Assembly (NCBI RefSeq): GCF_900236475.1
Contig: NZ_LT963352.1
Location: 6,986,001 to 7,050,000, forward strand
DNA from: Streptomyces chartreusis NRRL 3882
GTDB taxonomy: Bacteria; Actinomycetota; Actinomycetes; Streptomycetales; Streptomycetaceae
Length of the DNA: 64,000 bases
Reading direction: 5' to 3'
The notes under the pieces: model-generated
Database searches by the model: none
What the model was told of the DNA's origin: nothing
The model's input: only the letters and a program-made list of their open reading frames with translations
In this document: in pieces, positions 33,384-42,088 of the stretch
Numbering within the stretch: position 1 is the stretch's first letter
Layout of the letters: each line of letters begins with the position of its first letter
Translations under genes and position numbers: made by a program

Positions 33384-35005
33384 GCGCCGTACAGCAGACA
33401 GTCCTCGCCGCGAACGAGGCCAGCGAGCACCGCCCGCTGATCATCACCCTGTTCGCGCTGTTCGTCCTCGCCACCCTCGGCATCACCATCTGGGCGGGCC
33501 GCCAGACCAAGGACGCCGCGGACTTCTACGCCGGCGGACGCCAGTTCAGCGCCTTCCAGAACGGCCTCGCCGTCTCCGGCGACTACATGTCCGCCGCGTC
33601 GTTCCTCGGCATCGCCGGCGCGATCGCCATCTTCGGCTACGACGGCTTCCTCTACTCCATCGGCTTCCTGGTCGCCTGGCTGGTCGCGCTGCTCCTGGTG
33701 GCCGAGCCGCTGCGCAACTCCGGCCGCTACACCATGGGCGACGTGCTCGCGTACCGCATGCGCCAGCGCCCGGTCCGCACCGCCGCCGGTACGTCCACGA
33801 TCGTCGTGTCGATCTTCTACCTGCTGGCCCAGATGGCCGGCGCGGGCGTCCTCGTCTCGCTGCTGCTCGGCATCACCTCCGACGCCGGCAAGATCCTCAT
33901 CGTCGCCCTCGTCGGCATCCTGATGATCGTGTACGTCTCCATCGGCGGCATGAAGGGCACCACCTGGGTCCAGATGGTCAAGGCCGTGCTGCTCATCGGC
34001 GGCACCCTCCTGATCACCTTCCTGGTGCTGCTGAAGTTCAACTTCAACATCTCCGACCTGCTCGGCACGGCCGCCGAGAACAGCGGCAAGGGCGCCGCCT
34101 TCCTGGAGCCCGGCCTCCAGTACGGCGCGACCGGCACCTCCAAGCTGGACTTCATCTCCCTCGGCATCGCCCTGGTGCTCGGCACCGCCGGTCTGCCGCA
34201 CATCCTGATCCGCTTCTACACGGTGCCCGACGCCAAGGCCGCCCGTAAGTCCGTGAACTGGGCCATCGGCATCATCGGCGGCTTCTACCTGATGACGATC
34301 GCGCTGGGCTTCGGCGCCGCCGCGCTCATCTCGCAGGAAGAGATCATCGCCTCCAACCCGTCCGGCAACACGGCGGCACCCCTGCTCGCCCTGCACCTGG
34401 GCGGTGTCGACTCGACCTGGGGCGCGATCCTGCTCGCCACGATCTCGGCGGTGGCCTTCGCGACGATCCTCGCCGTCGTCGCCGGCCTCACCCTCGCCTC
34501 CTCGTCCTCCTTCGCGCACGACATCTACGCCAACGTCATCCGCAAGGGGAAGGCCTCCGGCGCCGAGGAGGTCCGCGCGGCCCGCTGGGCGACGGTCTTC
34601 ATCGGCGTGATCTCCATCGGCCTCGGCGCCCTGGCCCGCGACCTGAACGTGGCCGGCCTGGTCGCGCTCGCCTTCGCGGTCGCGGCCTCCGCCAACCTGC
34701 CGACGATCCTCTACAGCCTGTTCTGGAAGCGGTTCACCACCCAGGGCGCCCTGTGGTCGATCTACGGCGGTCTGATCGTCGCCGTCGGCCTGGTGCTGTT
34801 CTCACCCGTCGTCTCCGGCGACCCCAAGGCGATGTTCCCCGAGGTCGACTTCGCCTGGTTCCCGCTGAAGAACCCGGGCATCATCTCGATCCCGTTCGGC
34901 TTCCTCATGGGCTGGCTCGGCACGGTCCTGTCCAAGGAGGAGCCGGACGCCAAGAAGTACGCGGAGCTGGAGGTCCGGTCCCTGACCGGCACCGGCGCCC
35001 ACTGA
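33380..35005 (+). CDS. Solute:cation symporter, acetate/ActP type (SSS family)
   Basis: A 541-aa SSS-family transporter with 13 predicted helices. DFYAGGRQFSAFQNGLAVSGDYMSAASFLGIAGAI is the classical ActP/MctC opening, and AAVAGLTLASSSSFAHDIYANVI-like (VAGLTLASSSSFAHDIYA) the second-half signature. E. coli ActP and corynebacterial MctC carry acetate, propionate or pyruvate. It is translationally coupled to the DUF485 gene by ATGA overlap and followed by a very strong terminator. Confidence 0.93.
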   Translation: MSAVQQTVLAANEASEHRPLIITLFALFVLATLGITIWAGRQTKDAADFYAGGRQFSAFQNGLAVSGDYMSAASFLGIAGAIAIFGYDGFLYSIGFLVAWLVALLLVAEPLRNSGRYTMGDVLAYRMRQRPVRTAAGTSTIVVSIFYLLAQMAGAGVLVSLLLGITSDAGKILIVALVGILMIVYVSIGGMKGTTWVQMVKAVLLIGGTLLITFLVLLKFNFNISDLLGTAAENSGKGAAFLEPGLQYGATGTSKLDFISLGIALVLGTAGLPHILIRFYTVPDAKAARKSVNWAIGIIGGFYLMTIALGFGAAALISQEEIIASNPSGNTAAPLLALHLGGVDSTWGAILLATISAVAFATILAVVAGLTLASSSSFAHDIYANVIRKGKASGAEEVRAARWATVFIGVISIGLGALARDLNVAGLVALAFAVAASANLPTILYSLFWKRFTTQGALWSIYGGLIVAVGLVLFSPVVSGDPKAMFPEVDFAWFPLKNPGIISIPFGFLMGWLGTVLSKEEPDAKKYAELEVRSLTGTGAH

Positions 35006-35020
35006 GCACGAACCCCCTCG

Positions 35021-35066
35021 CGCGGCCGCGTCGTAGGAACCTCCAGGTCCCTGCGGCGCGGCCGCG
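35021..35066 (+). terminator. Long hairpin terminator after symporter
   Basis: CGCGGCCGCGTCGTAGG (35021-35037) pairs with CCTGCGGCGCGGCCGCG (35050-35066) over 17 positions with two G-U pairs and a 12-nt loop, 15 bp after the symporter stop. Confidence 0.8.
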
Positions 35067-35176
35067 CCCCGCGTCGTGGGATCGGGCCTGTGGTGATGTC
35101 AGTGGGGTCACGTAGGCTCTCAAGTGTCGGAGAGGAAGTGCTCCGGGCACGATCCGCATCGAGGGAGGGGGCCCAC

Positions 35177-36166
35177 GTGCTCATCGACACCTACGGCCGA
35201 GTGGCCACCGACCTGAGGGTCTCGCTGACCGACCGGTGCAACCTGCGCTGCACGTACTGCATGCCCGAGGAGGGCTTGCAGTGGCTGGCCAAGCCTGACC
35301 TGCTCACGGACGACGAGATCGTCCGCCTGATCGACATCGCGGTCACCTCCCTCGGGATCGAGGAGGTCCGCTTCACCGGCGGCGAGCCCCTGCTGCGACC
35401 CGGCCTGGTCGGCATCGTCGAGCGCGTCGCGGCCCTCGAACCGCGCCCCCAGATGTCCCTCACCACCAACGGCATCGGCCTCAAGCGCACGGCGGCGGCC
35501 CTGAAGGCGGCAGGCCTGGACCGGGTCAACGTCTCGCTCGACACGCTCCGCCCGGACGTCTTCAAGACCCTCACCCGCCGCGACCGCCACAAGGACGTCA
35601 TCGAGGGCCTGCACGCCGCGCGCGACGCCGGCCTCACCCCGGTCAAGGTCAACTCGGTTCTGATGCCGGGGCTCAACGACGACGAGGCCCCCGACCTCCT
35701 CGCCTGGGCCGTGGAGCACGACTACGAGCTGCGCTTCATCGAGCAGATGCCCCTGGACGCCCAGCACGGCTGGAAGCGCGACGGCATGATCACGGCAGGC
35801 GACATCCTGGCCTCCCTGCGCACGCGCTTCGAGCTGACCGCCGAGGGCGAGGAGGCACGCGGTTCGGCACCGGCGGAGCGCTGGCTGGTGGACGGCGGCC
35901 CGCATGTCGTCGGCGTGATCGCCTCCGTCACGCGCCCCTTCTGCGCGGCCTGCGACCGCACCCGCCTCACCGCCGACGGACAGATCCGCACGTGCCTGTT
36001 CGCCCAGGAGGAGACCGACCTGCGCGCCGCACTCCGCTCGGACGCCCCGGACGAGGAGATCGCCCGCATCTGGCGCCTGGCGATGTGGGGCAAGAAGGCG
36101 GGAGCGGGCCTGGACGACCCCTCCTTCGTCCAGCCGGACCGTCCGATGTCGGCGATCGGCGGCTAG
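35177..36166 (+). CDS. moaA: GTP 3',8-cyclase MoaA (molybdenum cofactor synthesis)
   Basis: A 329-aa radical SAM enzyme that converts GTP to 3',8-cyclo-GTP in the first step of molybdopterin synthesis. The N-terminal cluster motif CNLRCTYCMPEEG, the SAM-binding FTGGEPLLR, the C-terminal 4Fe-4S cysteines in CAACDRTRL and TCLFAQEE, and the conserved terminal Gly-Gly (AIGG) are all present. GTG 35177 has GGAGGGGG upstream. TAGGCT at 35113 is a possible -10. Its TAG stop shares the tetranucleotide CTAG with the stop of the convergent gene. Confidence 0.97.
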   Translation: MLIDTYGRVATDLRVSLTDRCNLRCTYCMPEEGLQWLAKPDLLTDDEIVRLIDIAVTSLGIEEVRFTGGEPLLRPGLVGIVERVAALEPRPQMSLTTNGIGLKRTAAALKAAGLDRVNVSLDTLRPDVFKTLTRRDRHKDVIEGLHAARDAGLTPVKVNSVLMPGLNDDEAPDLLAWAVEHDYELRFIEQMPLDAQHGWKRDGMITAGDILASLRTRFELTAEGEEARGSAPAERWLVDGGPHVVGVIASVTRPFCAACDRTRLTADGQIRTCLFAQEETDLRAALRSDAPDEEIARIWRLAMWGKKAGAGLDDPSFVQPDRPMSAIGG

Positions 36167-36384
36167 GGCTGCTTCTGCGAGGGCTCCCATTCCTTCAGCA
36201 GGACCACGTCCTTCAGGAAACCCCGCACCCCGAGGAACTGCGACAGATGCTCGCGATGCTCCTCACAGGCCAGCCACGTCTTGCGCCGCTCCGGCGTATG
36301 GATCTTCGGGTTGTTCCACGCCAGCACCCACACGGCATCCGCACGGCAGCCCTTCGCGGAACAGATGGGCGTCTCGTCACTCAC
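36163..36384 (-). CDS. Small Cys/His protein, conserved hypothetical
   Basis: A 73-aa protein with CSAKGCRADAVWVLAWNNPKI and a later WLACEEHREHLSQFL, giving a C-x4-C ... C-x2-H set that may bind one zinc. It is a conserved actinobacterial protein of unknown role. Its stop codon and that of moaA are read from the same CTAG on opposite strands. Confidence 0.75.
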   Translation of the reverse strand: MSDETPICSAKGCRADAVWVLAWNNPKIHTPERRKTWLACEEHREHLSQFLGVRGFLKDVVLLKEWEPSQKQP

Positions 36385-36415
36385 AGCTTCGTCTCACCAC
36401 TGCACACAGAAAAGG

Positions 36416-36453
36416 CGACGCCGAGCAGCCACGGGGGGAGCTGCCCGGCGTCG
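36416..36453 (-). terminator. Intrinsic terminator for the DUF3099 gene
   Basis: CGACGCCGAGCAGC (36416-36429) pairs with GCTGCCCGGCGTCG (36440-36453) with one mismatch; on the minus strand it is followed by CCTTTTCTG, a T-rich tail, placing it as the terminator of the minus-strand gene upstream. Confidence 0.65.
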
Positions 36454-36600
36454 GTCCGTCGCTCCGACGGGGGATGCGGAGCGCGTACGAAGTATGTCAC
36501 GGGTAACCCCGAGCCCGGCACCGGAACAACATGATTGATCTGAGCTTTTCTTGAGCTTGGCGGGAAGATGACGTCCGTCCGTGACCGCCTGCGAACGCCC

Positions 36601-36996
36601 CTACCGCTCCTGCGACTCGCTCCGCGCCCCCGGCACCGTCCCCGACACGGCATCTTCCGCGACGGATTCCGCGGGTCCGTCCTGCGTCCCCGACGGCGCG
36701 ATCATCGGCCGCACCGGCGGCACCACGAACGTGGACGGCAGAGACGGCGCGTTCTCGCGCCCGGCGTTCGCGATCACCACCGCGATGTACGGCAGCACCA
36801 GCCCGAGCACCAACGCCACGACGGCGACGTGCCGTTCGACGTTCCACAGCGTGGCCGCGAGGATCACGGAGATCGTGCGGACCGTCATCGAGATCACGTA
36901 CCGGCGCTGCCGCCCGCGAACGTCCTCCTGAAGCCCGGCCCGGGCGCCGGTGATCCGGAAAACCTGGACGTGTCCGCCGCCATGCTGCTTCCGCAT
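36601..36996 (-). CDS. DUF3099 membrane protein
   Basis: A 131-aa protein. The basic N-terminus (MRKQHGGGHVQVFRITGAR) is followed by RGRQRRYVISMTVRTISVILAATLW and a second helix VAVVALVLGLVLPYIAVVIANAG, then a disordered Pro/Ser-rich tail of about 45 residues. This matches the actinobacterial DUF3099 family, small two-helix membrane proteins of unknown function. It stands alone on the minus strand. Confidence 0.88.
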   Translation of the reverse strand: MRKQHGGGHVQVFRITGARAGLQEDVRGRQRRYVISMTVRTISVILAATLWNVERHVAVVALVLGLVLPYIAVVIANAGRENAPSLPSTFVVPPVRPMIAPSGTQDGPAESVAEDAVSGTVPGARSESQER

Positions 36997-37241
36997 CGCA
37001 TTCCACCATCCGCCCGTATCGCCACTCTCCCCGCCCCGTAGCCGCCCTCGGCCGGTCGGGGACCCTGCCCAGGGCAGCTTCCACGTTACGCCGCGCCTGC
37101 GCCGGCCACGAGACCGGGGCCGGTCCGGCCCGCGCGAACGGCCTGAGCCGTGATACGTACGGCCATCCCTGGCATGCGGCGTAGGGCACCTGGGCCGACA
37201 CTGGGCGTAGTGCTCACGTCGAGCCGTACGAGGAGGCAGCG

Positions 37242-37517
37242 ATGGGCTGGTTGTGGGCGATCATCGTGGGACTGGTACTCGGTCTGCTCGCCAAGGCGAT
37301 CATTCCGGGCAGGCAGCACATCCCCCTGTGGCTGACCGTCATCCTGGGCATGATCGGCGGCATCGCCGGCAACGCCATCGCCCGGGCGGCCGGTGTCGAC
37401 GCCACAGCGGGCATCGACTGGTGGCGGCACGTCTTCCAACTGGTGATGGCGATCATCCTCGTCGGTCTCGGCGACCGGGCCTGGACGGCGGCCAGGGGAA
37501 GCAGAGGAAGGGCATAA
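37242..37517 (+). CDS. GlsB/YeaQ/YmgE family stress-response membrane protein
   Basis: A 91-aa protein with three hydrophobic helices and the family pattern GWLWAIIVGLVLGLLAKAIIPGRQ then TVILGMIGGIAGNAIARAAG. Members are general-stress transglycosylase-associated-like membrane proteins without known activity. GAGGCAGCG lies ahead of the ATG. It is convergent with tyrS. Confidence 0.9.
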   Translation: MGWLWAIIVGLVLGLLAKAIIPGRQHIPLWLTVILGMIGGIAGNAIARAAGVDATAGIDWWRHVFQLVMAIILVGLGDRAWTAARGSRGRA

Positions 37518-37530
37518 CGGGGCACACGGC

Positions 37531-37568
37531 GAAGGGGACGGCCTCCGGCACCGGAAACCGCCCCCTTC
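37531..37568. terminator. Hairpin between glsB-like gene and tyrS
   Basis: GAAGGGGACGG (37531-37541) pairs with CCGCCCCCTTC (37558-37568) with a single A-C mismatch; the loop contains a smaller CCGG/CCGG hairpin. It lies between two convergent genes and could serve both. Confidence 0.5.
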
Positions 37569-37577
37569 CTCGCGCAC

Positions 37578-38846
37578 TCAGGCGCCGGTGACCTCCACCG
37601 CCGCCAGGTTCTTCTTGCCCCGGCGCAGCACCAGCCAGCGGCCGTGCAGCAGGTCCTCCTTGGCGGGGACCGCGTCCTCACCGGCGACCTTGACGTTGTT
37701 CACGTAGGCACCGCCCTCCTTGACCGTGCGGCGCGCGGCCGACTTGCTGGCCACCAGGCCGACCTCGGCGAACAGGTCGACGACCGGGCCGAGCTCGGCG
37801 ACCTGGATGTGCGGCACCTCCGCGAGGGCCGCGGCCAGCGTCCGCCCGTCGAGCTCCGCCAGCTCGCCCTGCCCGAAGAGGGCCTTGGACGCGGCGATCA
37901 CGGCGGCCGTCTGGTCGGCGCCGTGCACCAGCGTCGTCAGCTCCTCGGCCAGCGCACGCTGCGCGGCACGGGCCTGCGGACGCTCCTCGGTCTGCTTCTC
38001 CAGCTCCTCCAGCTCCTCGCGGGAACGGAAGGACAGGATGCGCATGTACTTGGAGATGTCCCGGTCGTCCACGTTCAGCCAGAACTGGTAGAACGCGTAC
38101 GGCGTCGTCATCTCCGGGTCGAGCCAGACCGCGCCGCCCTCGGTCTTGCCGAACTTGGTGCCGTCCGCCTTGGTCATCAGCGGCGTCGCCATGGCGTGCA
38201 CCGTGGCGTCCGGCTCCAGCCGGTGGATCAGGTCCAGACCCGCCGTGAGGTTGCCCCACTGGTCGCTGCCGCCCTGCTGGAGCGTGCAGCCGTACCTCCG
38301 GTACAGCTGGAGGAAGTCCATGCCCTGGAGGAGCTGGTAGCTGAACTCCGTGTAGCTGATGCCCTCGGAGGACTCCAGGCGCCGGGCGACGGAGTCCTTG
38401 GTCAGCATCTTGTTGACGCGGAAGTGCTTGCCGATGTCCCGCAGGAACTCGATCGCGGAGAGGTTCTCCGTCCAGTCGAGGTTGTTGACCATGACGGCGG
38501 CGTTCGCGCCCTCGAAGTCCAGGAACGGCTCGATCTGGGAGCGCAGCTTGCCGACCCAGCCGGCGACCGTCTCCGGGTCGTTCAGCGTGCGCTCCGCGGT
38601 CGGACGCGGGTCGCCGATCAGGCCCGTGGCACCGCCGACCAGCGCCAGCGGCCGGTGACCGGCCTGCTGGAGCCGGCGCACGGTCAGCACCTGCACCAGG
38701 TGCCCCACGTGCAGGGACGGCGCCGTCGGGTCGAAGCCGCAATAGAACGTGACGGGACCGTCCGCGAGCGCCTTGCGCAAAGCGTCCTCGTCAGTGGACA
38801 GGGCGAACAGCCCGCGCCACTTCAGCTCGTCGACGATGTCCGTCAC
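37578..38846 (-). CDS. tyrS: Tyrosyl-tRNA synthetase
   Basis: A 422-aa class I aminoacyl-tRNA synthetase. The HIGH motif appears as PSLHVGHLVQVL (about residue 45), the tyrosine-binding QGMDFLQLYRRYGCTLQQGGSDQWGN is intact, the KMSKS equivalent is KFGKTEG, and the C-terminal S4-like RNA-binding domain includes SKSAARRTVKEGGAYVNN. Length is normal. No T-box leader was seen upstream. It charges tRNA-Tyr in the cytosol. Confidence 0.97.
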   Translation of the reverse strand: MTDIVDELKWRGLFALSTDEDALRKALADGPVTFYCGFDPTAPSLHVGHLVQVLTVRRLQQAGHRPLALVGGATGLIGDPRPTAERTLNDPETVAGWVGKLRSQIEPFLDFEGANAAVMVNNLDWTENLSAIEFLRDIGKHFRVNKMLTKDSVARRLESSEGISYTEFSYQLLQGMDFLQLYRRYGCTLQQGGSDQWGNLTAGLDLIHRLEPDATVHAMATPLMTKADGTKFGKTEGGAVWLDPEMTTPYAFYQFWLNVDDRDISKYMRILSFRSREELEELEKQTEERPQARAAQRALAEELTTLVHGADQTAAVIAASKALFGQGELAELDGRTLAAALAEVPHIQVAELGPVVDLFAEVGLVASKSAARRTVKEGGAYVNNVKVAGEDAVPAKEDLLHGRWLVLRRGKKNLAAVEVTGA

Positions 38847-38902
38847 GGTTCTCGTGTCTCCTTGATGATCTTCGGGCAGTCGGGTGACAGCCGACTACGA
38901 GG

Positions 38903-40297
38903 TTATACGCCCTGACTGACAGAGCTCATATTGAAATCCGGTACGCGCAGCGCCGGCATCGCGGCCCTGGTGAACCAGTCGCTCCACTCCCTGGGCAGCG
39001 TCTTCTCGGTCCGCCCCGCCTCCGTGGCCCGGCCCAGCACGCCGACCGGTGACTCGTTGAACCGGAAGTTGTTCACCTCGCCGGTCACCTCGCCGTTCTC
39101 GACGAGGTAGACACCGTCCCGGGTCAGGCCGGTGAGCAGCAGCGTCGCCGGATCGACCTCCCGGATGTACCACAGGCAGGTCAGCAGCAGCCCGCGCTCG
39201 GTGTTCGCGACCATCTCGTCCAGGGAGCGGTCGTCGCCCCCGTCCAGGATCAGGTTCTCGATGCCCGGCGCCACCGGCAGGCCGGTCAGCCCGGCACTGT
39301 GCCTGCTGGTCGTGAGGTGCCGCAGCTCGCCCCGGCTCATCCACTCGGTGGCCGCGAGCGGCAGCCCGTTGTCGAACACCGACTGATCGCCCCCGGAGGA
39401 GTGCGCGATCACGAAGGGCGCCGACTCCAGACCGGGCTCGTTCGGGTCGCTGCGCAGCGTCAGCGGCAGCTCGGTGAGCTGCTCGCCGACCCGCGTACCG
39501 CCGCCCGGCTTGGAGAACACCGTGCGGCCCTCCACCGCGTCCCGGCCCGACGCCGACCACATCTGGTAGATCAGCAGGTCCGCGACGGCCGTCGGCGGCA
39601 GCAGCGTCTCGTACCGGCCCGCGGGCAGCTCCACGCGCCGCTCGGCCCACCCCAGGCGCACGGCGAGCTCCGCGTCCAGCGCCGCCGGGTCGACGTCCTT
39701 GAAGTCCCGGGTGGAGCGACCGGCCCAGGCGGACCGGGTCCGGTCCGGCGACTTGGCGTTCAGCTCCAGCGTCCCGTTCGGCTGGTCGTGCCGCAGCCGC
39801 AGCCCCGTGGACGTCCCCACGTACGTCGACACCATTTCGTGGTTGGCGAAGCCGTACAGCTCCCGGCCGCCCGCACGCGCGCGTGCGAAGGCCTCGCCGA
39901 GCGCCGGAGCGAAGTCGGCGAACACGGCGGAGGAGGTTTCGGCGGGCGCCTCCGTGAACTCCGGCGCCAGCGGCACACCGGTGACCAGCGGCTGCGCGTC
40001 CTCGGCGGGCCCGGCGCCGCGCGCGGCGGCCTCGGCGGCCCGCACCAGGGGCTCCAGCTCGTCGGCCGTCACGGCGGACCGTGACACGACCCCCGAGGCC
40101 GTGCCCTCCTTGCCGTCGAAGGTGGCGACGACGGTGAGCGTGCGTCCGCGCGTGACCCCGTTCGTGGTCAGCGCGTTGCCCGCCCAGCGCAGGTTGGCGG
40201 TGGACTGCTCGTCGGCGATGACGACACACCCGTCCGCCCGGGACAGTTCGAGGGCGCGCTCGACGACCTCGTGCGGCTTGCTCGTGCGCGCGCTCAT
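38903..40297 (-). CDS. tldE: TldE/PmbA-like metalloprotease subunit
   Basis: A 464-aa protein of the TldD/PmbA family, the non-catalytic (TldE) type: it lacks an HExxxH motif. Visible segments are TANLRWAGNALTTNGVTRGR, VSTYVGTSTGLRLRHDQPNG, and the C-terminal NLILDGGDDRSLDEMVANTERGLLLTCLWYIREVDP. TldD and TldE form a heterodimeric zinc protease with an internal chamber that cleaves unfolded peptides; known substrates include some RiPP precursors and the CcdA antitoxin. The ATG at 40297 overlaps the tldD stop by 4 bp (ATGA). Confidence 0.92.
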   Translation of the reverse strand: MSARTSKPHEVVERALELSRADGCVVIADEQSTANLRWAGNALTTNGVTRGRTLTVVATFDGKEGTASGVVSRSAVTADELEPLVRAAEAAARGAGPAEDAQPLVTGVPLAPEFTEAPAETSSAVFADFAPALGEAFARARAGGRELYGFANHEMVSTYVGTSTGLRLRHDQPNGTLELNAKSPDRTRSAWAGRSTRDFKDVDPAALDAELAVRLGWAERRVELPAGRYETLLPPTAVADLLIYQMWSASGRDAVEGRTVFSKPGGGTRVGEQLTELPLTLRSDPNEPGLESAPFVIAHSSGGDQSVFDNGLPLAATEWMSRGELRHLTTSRHSAGLTGLPVAPGIENLILDGGDDRSLDEMVANTERGLLLTCLWYIREVDPATLLLTGLTRDGVYLVENGEVTGEVNNFRFNESPVGVLGRATEAGRTEKTLPREWSDWFTRAAMPALRVPDFNMSSVSQGV

Positions 40298-41817
40298 CGA
40301 CCCGCCTCCTGCGTGGTGTTCAGAATGTTGACGCCCTTGAAGAGGGCCGACGGGCAGCCGTGCGACACGGCCGCGACCTGGCCCGGCTGGGCCTTGCCGC
40401 AGTTGAAGGCGCCGCCCAGGACGTAGGTCTGCGGACCGCCCACAGCGGCCATCGAGCCCCAGAAGTCGGTCGTCGTCGCCTGGTAGGCCACGTCCCGCAG
40501 CTGCCCGGCGAGCCGCCCGTTCTCGATCCGGTAGAAGCGCTGCCCGGTGAACTGGAAGTTGTACCTCTGCATGTCGATCGACCAGGACCGGTCGCCGACG
40601 ACGTAGATGCCCCGCTCCACGCCTCCGATCAGGTCCTCGGTGGACATCCCGGCCGGGTCCGGCCGCAACGACACGTTGGCCATGCGCTGCACCGGCACGT
40701 GCCCGGGGGAGTCGGCGTAGGCGCAGCCGTTGGACCGCTCGAAGCCGGTCAGTCTCGCGATCCGCCGGTCCAGCTGGTAGCCGACGAGCCTGCCGTCCCT
40801 CACCAGGTCCCAGGACTGCGCCGCGACGCCCTCGTCGTCGTACCCGATGGTGGCGAGCCCGTGCTCGGCGGTGCGGTCGCCGGTGACGTTCATCAGCTCC
40901 GAGCCGTAGCGCAACTTGTTCAGCTGGTCGAAGGTGGCGAAGGAGGTGCCGGCGTAGGCGGCCTCGTAACCGAGCGCCCGGTCCAGCTCGGTGGCGTGCC
41001 CGATGGACTCGTGGATGGTCAGCCACAGGTTGGACGGGTCGACGACCAGGTCGTACAGGCCCGCCTCGACGCTCGGCGCGCGCATCTTCTCGGCGAGCAG
41101 CCCGGGGATCTGCTCCAGCTCGCTCTCCCAGTCCCAGCCGGTGCCCCGCAGGTACTCCCAGCCGCGTCCCACGGGCGGCGCGAGGGTGCGCATGGAGTCG
41201 AACTCGCCGCTCGACTCGTCCACCGACACGGCGTTGAACACCGGGTGCAGCCGCACCCGCTGCTGTGTGGTCACGGTCCCGGCGGTATCGGCGTAGAACT
41301 TGTTCTCGTGGACGGTGAGCAGTGAGGCGTCGACATGGTCGACCCCGTCGGCCGCCAGCAGCCGCGCGCTCCAGTCCCCGATCAGCCCGGCCTTCTCCTC
41401 GTCGGGCACGGTGAACGGGTCGATCTCGTACGACGAGATCCAGGTCTTCTCGGCGTGCACCGGCTCGTCGGCCAGCTCCACCCGCTCGTCCGATCCGGCC
41501 GCCTTGATCACCTGCGCGGACAGCTTCGCCATGGCCACCGCCTGCCCGGCGACCTTGGCGGCGGCGTCCAGGGAGAGGTCGACACCGGACGCGAAGCCCC
41601 ACGTACCGCCGTGCACGACGCGCACCGCGTACCCGAGGTCGGTGGTGTCCGACGACCCGGCGGGCTTGGCGTCCCGGAACCGCCAGGAGGCGCTGCGCAC
41701 CCGCTCGAACCGGAAGTCCGCGTGCTCGGCGCCCAGCGCACGCGCGCGGGCGAGGGCCGCGTCGGCGAGGGGGCGTAGGGGGAGGGCCGTGAAGGCCTCG
41801 TCGATGGTATGAGGCAC
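40294..41817 (-). CDS. tldD: TldD metalloprotease subunit
   Basis: A 507-aa catalytic subunit of the TldD/TldE protease. The zinc-binding HExxxH is present as HESIGHATELDRALG in the C-terminal half, with downstream cysteines and CPSALFKGVNILNTTQEAG near the end. The N-terminal part (ADFRFERVRSASWRFRDAKP, VRVVHGGTWGFASG) is typical. It is the first gene of a tldD-tldE pair, divergent from fabG. No RiPP precursor or toxin-antitoxin gene lies nearby, so a housekeeping proteolytic role is likely. Confidence 0.94.
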   Translation of the reverse strand: MPHTIDEAFTALPLRPLADAALARARALGAEHADFRFERVRSASWRFRDAKPAGSSDTTDLGYAVRVVHGGTWGFASGVDLSLDAAAKVAGQAVAMAKLSAQVIKAAGSDERVELADEPVHAEKTWISSYEIDPFTVPDEEKAGLIGDWSARLLAADGVDHVDASLLTVHENKFYADTAGTVTTQQRVRLHPVFNAVSVDESSGEFDSMRTLAPPVGRGWEYLRGTGWDWESELEQIPGLLAEKMRAPSVEAGLYDLVVDPSNLWLTIHESIGHATELDRALGYEAAYAGTSFATFDQLNKLRYGSELMNVTGDRTAEHGLATIGYDDEGVAAQSWDLVRDGRLVGYQLDRRIARLTGFERSNGCAYADSPGHVPVQRMANVSLRPDPAGMSTEDLIGGVERGIYVVGDRSWSIDMQRYNFQFTGQRFYRIENGRLAGQLRDVAYQATTTDFWGSMAAVGGPQTYVLGGAFNCGKAQPGQVAAVSHGCPSALFKGVNILNTTQEAGR

Positions 41818-41939
41818 CGCCGTCTCTTTCTGTCGAGGTGACCGTGGTTGCCGTACGTCGTGACTGCTCCGATCATGTCGTCTCAGCCCGCGCGCGGGCC
41901 ACGAGTTTCGCGACCCGGACGCGCGGTTTCTGTAGGGAC

Positions 41940-41969
41940 CCGACAGTGAGTCCCCTACGCCACTGTCGG
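41940..41969. promoter_or_regulatory. Inverted repeat between tldD and fabG
   Basis: CCGACAGTG (41940-41948) and CACTGTCGG (41961-41969) form a perfect 9-bp dyad with a 12-nt spacer in the divergent promoter region. GTAGGGAC just upstream can also pair with GTCCCCTAC inside the spacer, giving an alternative fold. It could be an operator or a leader hairpin for fabG-fabI; its role is unknown. Confidence 0.4.
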
Positions 41970-42088
41970 TGCCCGATTGTCCGCGGGCGTGCCCGGACCG
42001 ATAGGTTTTCGAGGAAGCCGCCTGTCATCGCCGCCTGTCGTCCAGGCGCCCGGGCGGGGTATCAGACCGCTACCGAAAGGGTGATCCG

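Noticed and set aside
38903..41602. 899-aa minus-strand open frame covering tldE and most of tldD
   Set aside because: Only its C-terminal part is tldE; the rest is an out-of-frame shadow of tldD. The ATG at 40297 with ATGA overlap is the real start.
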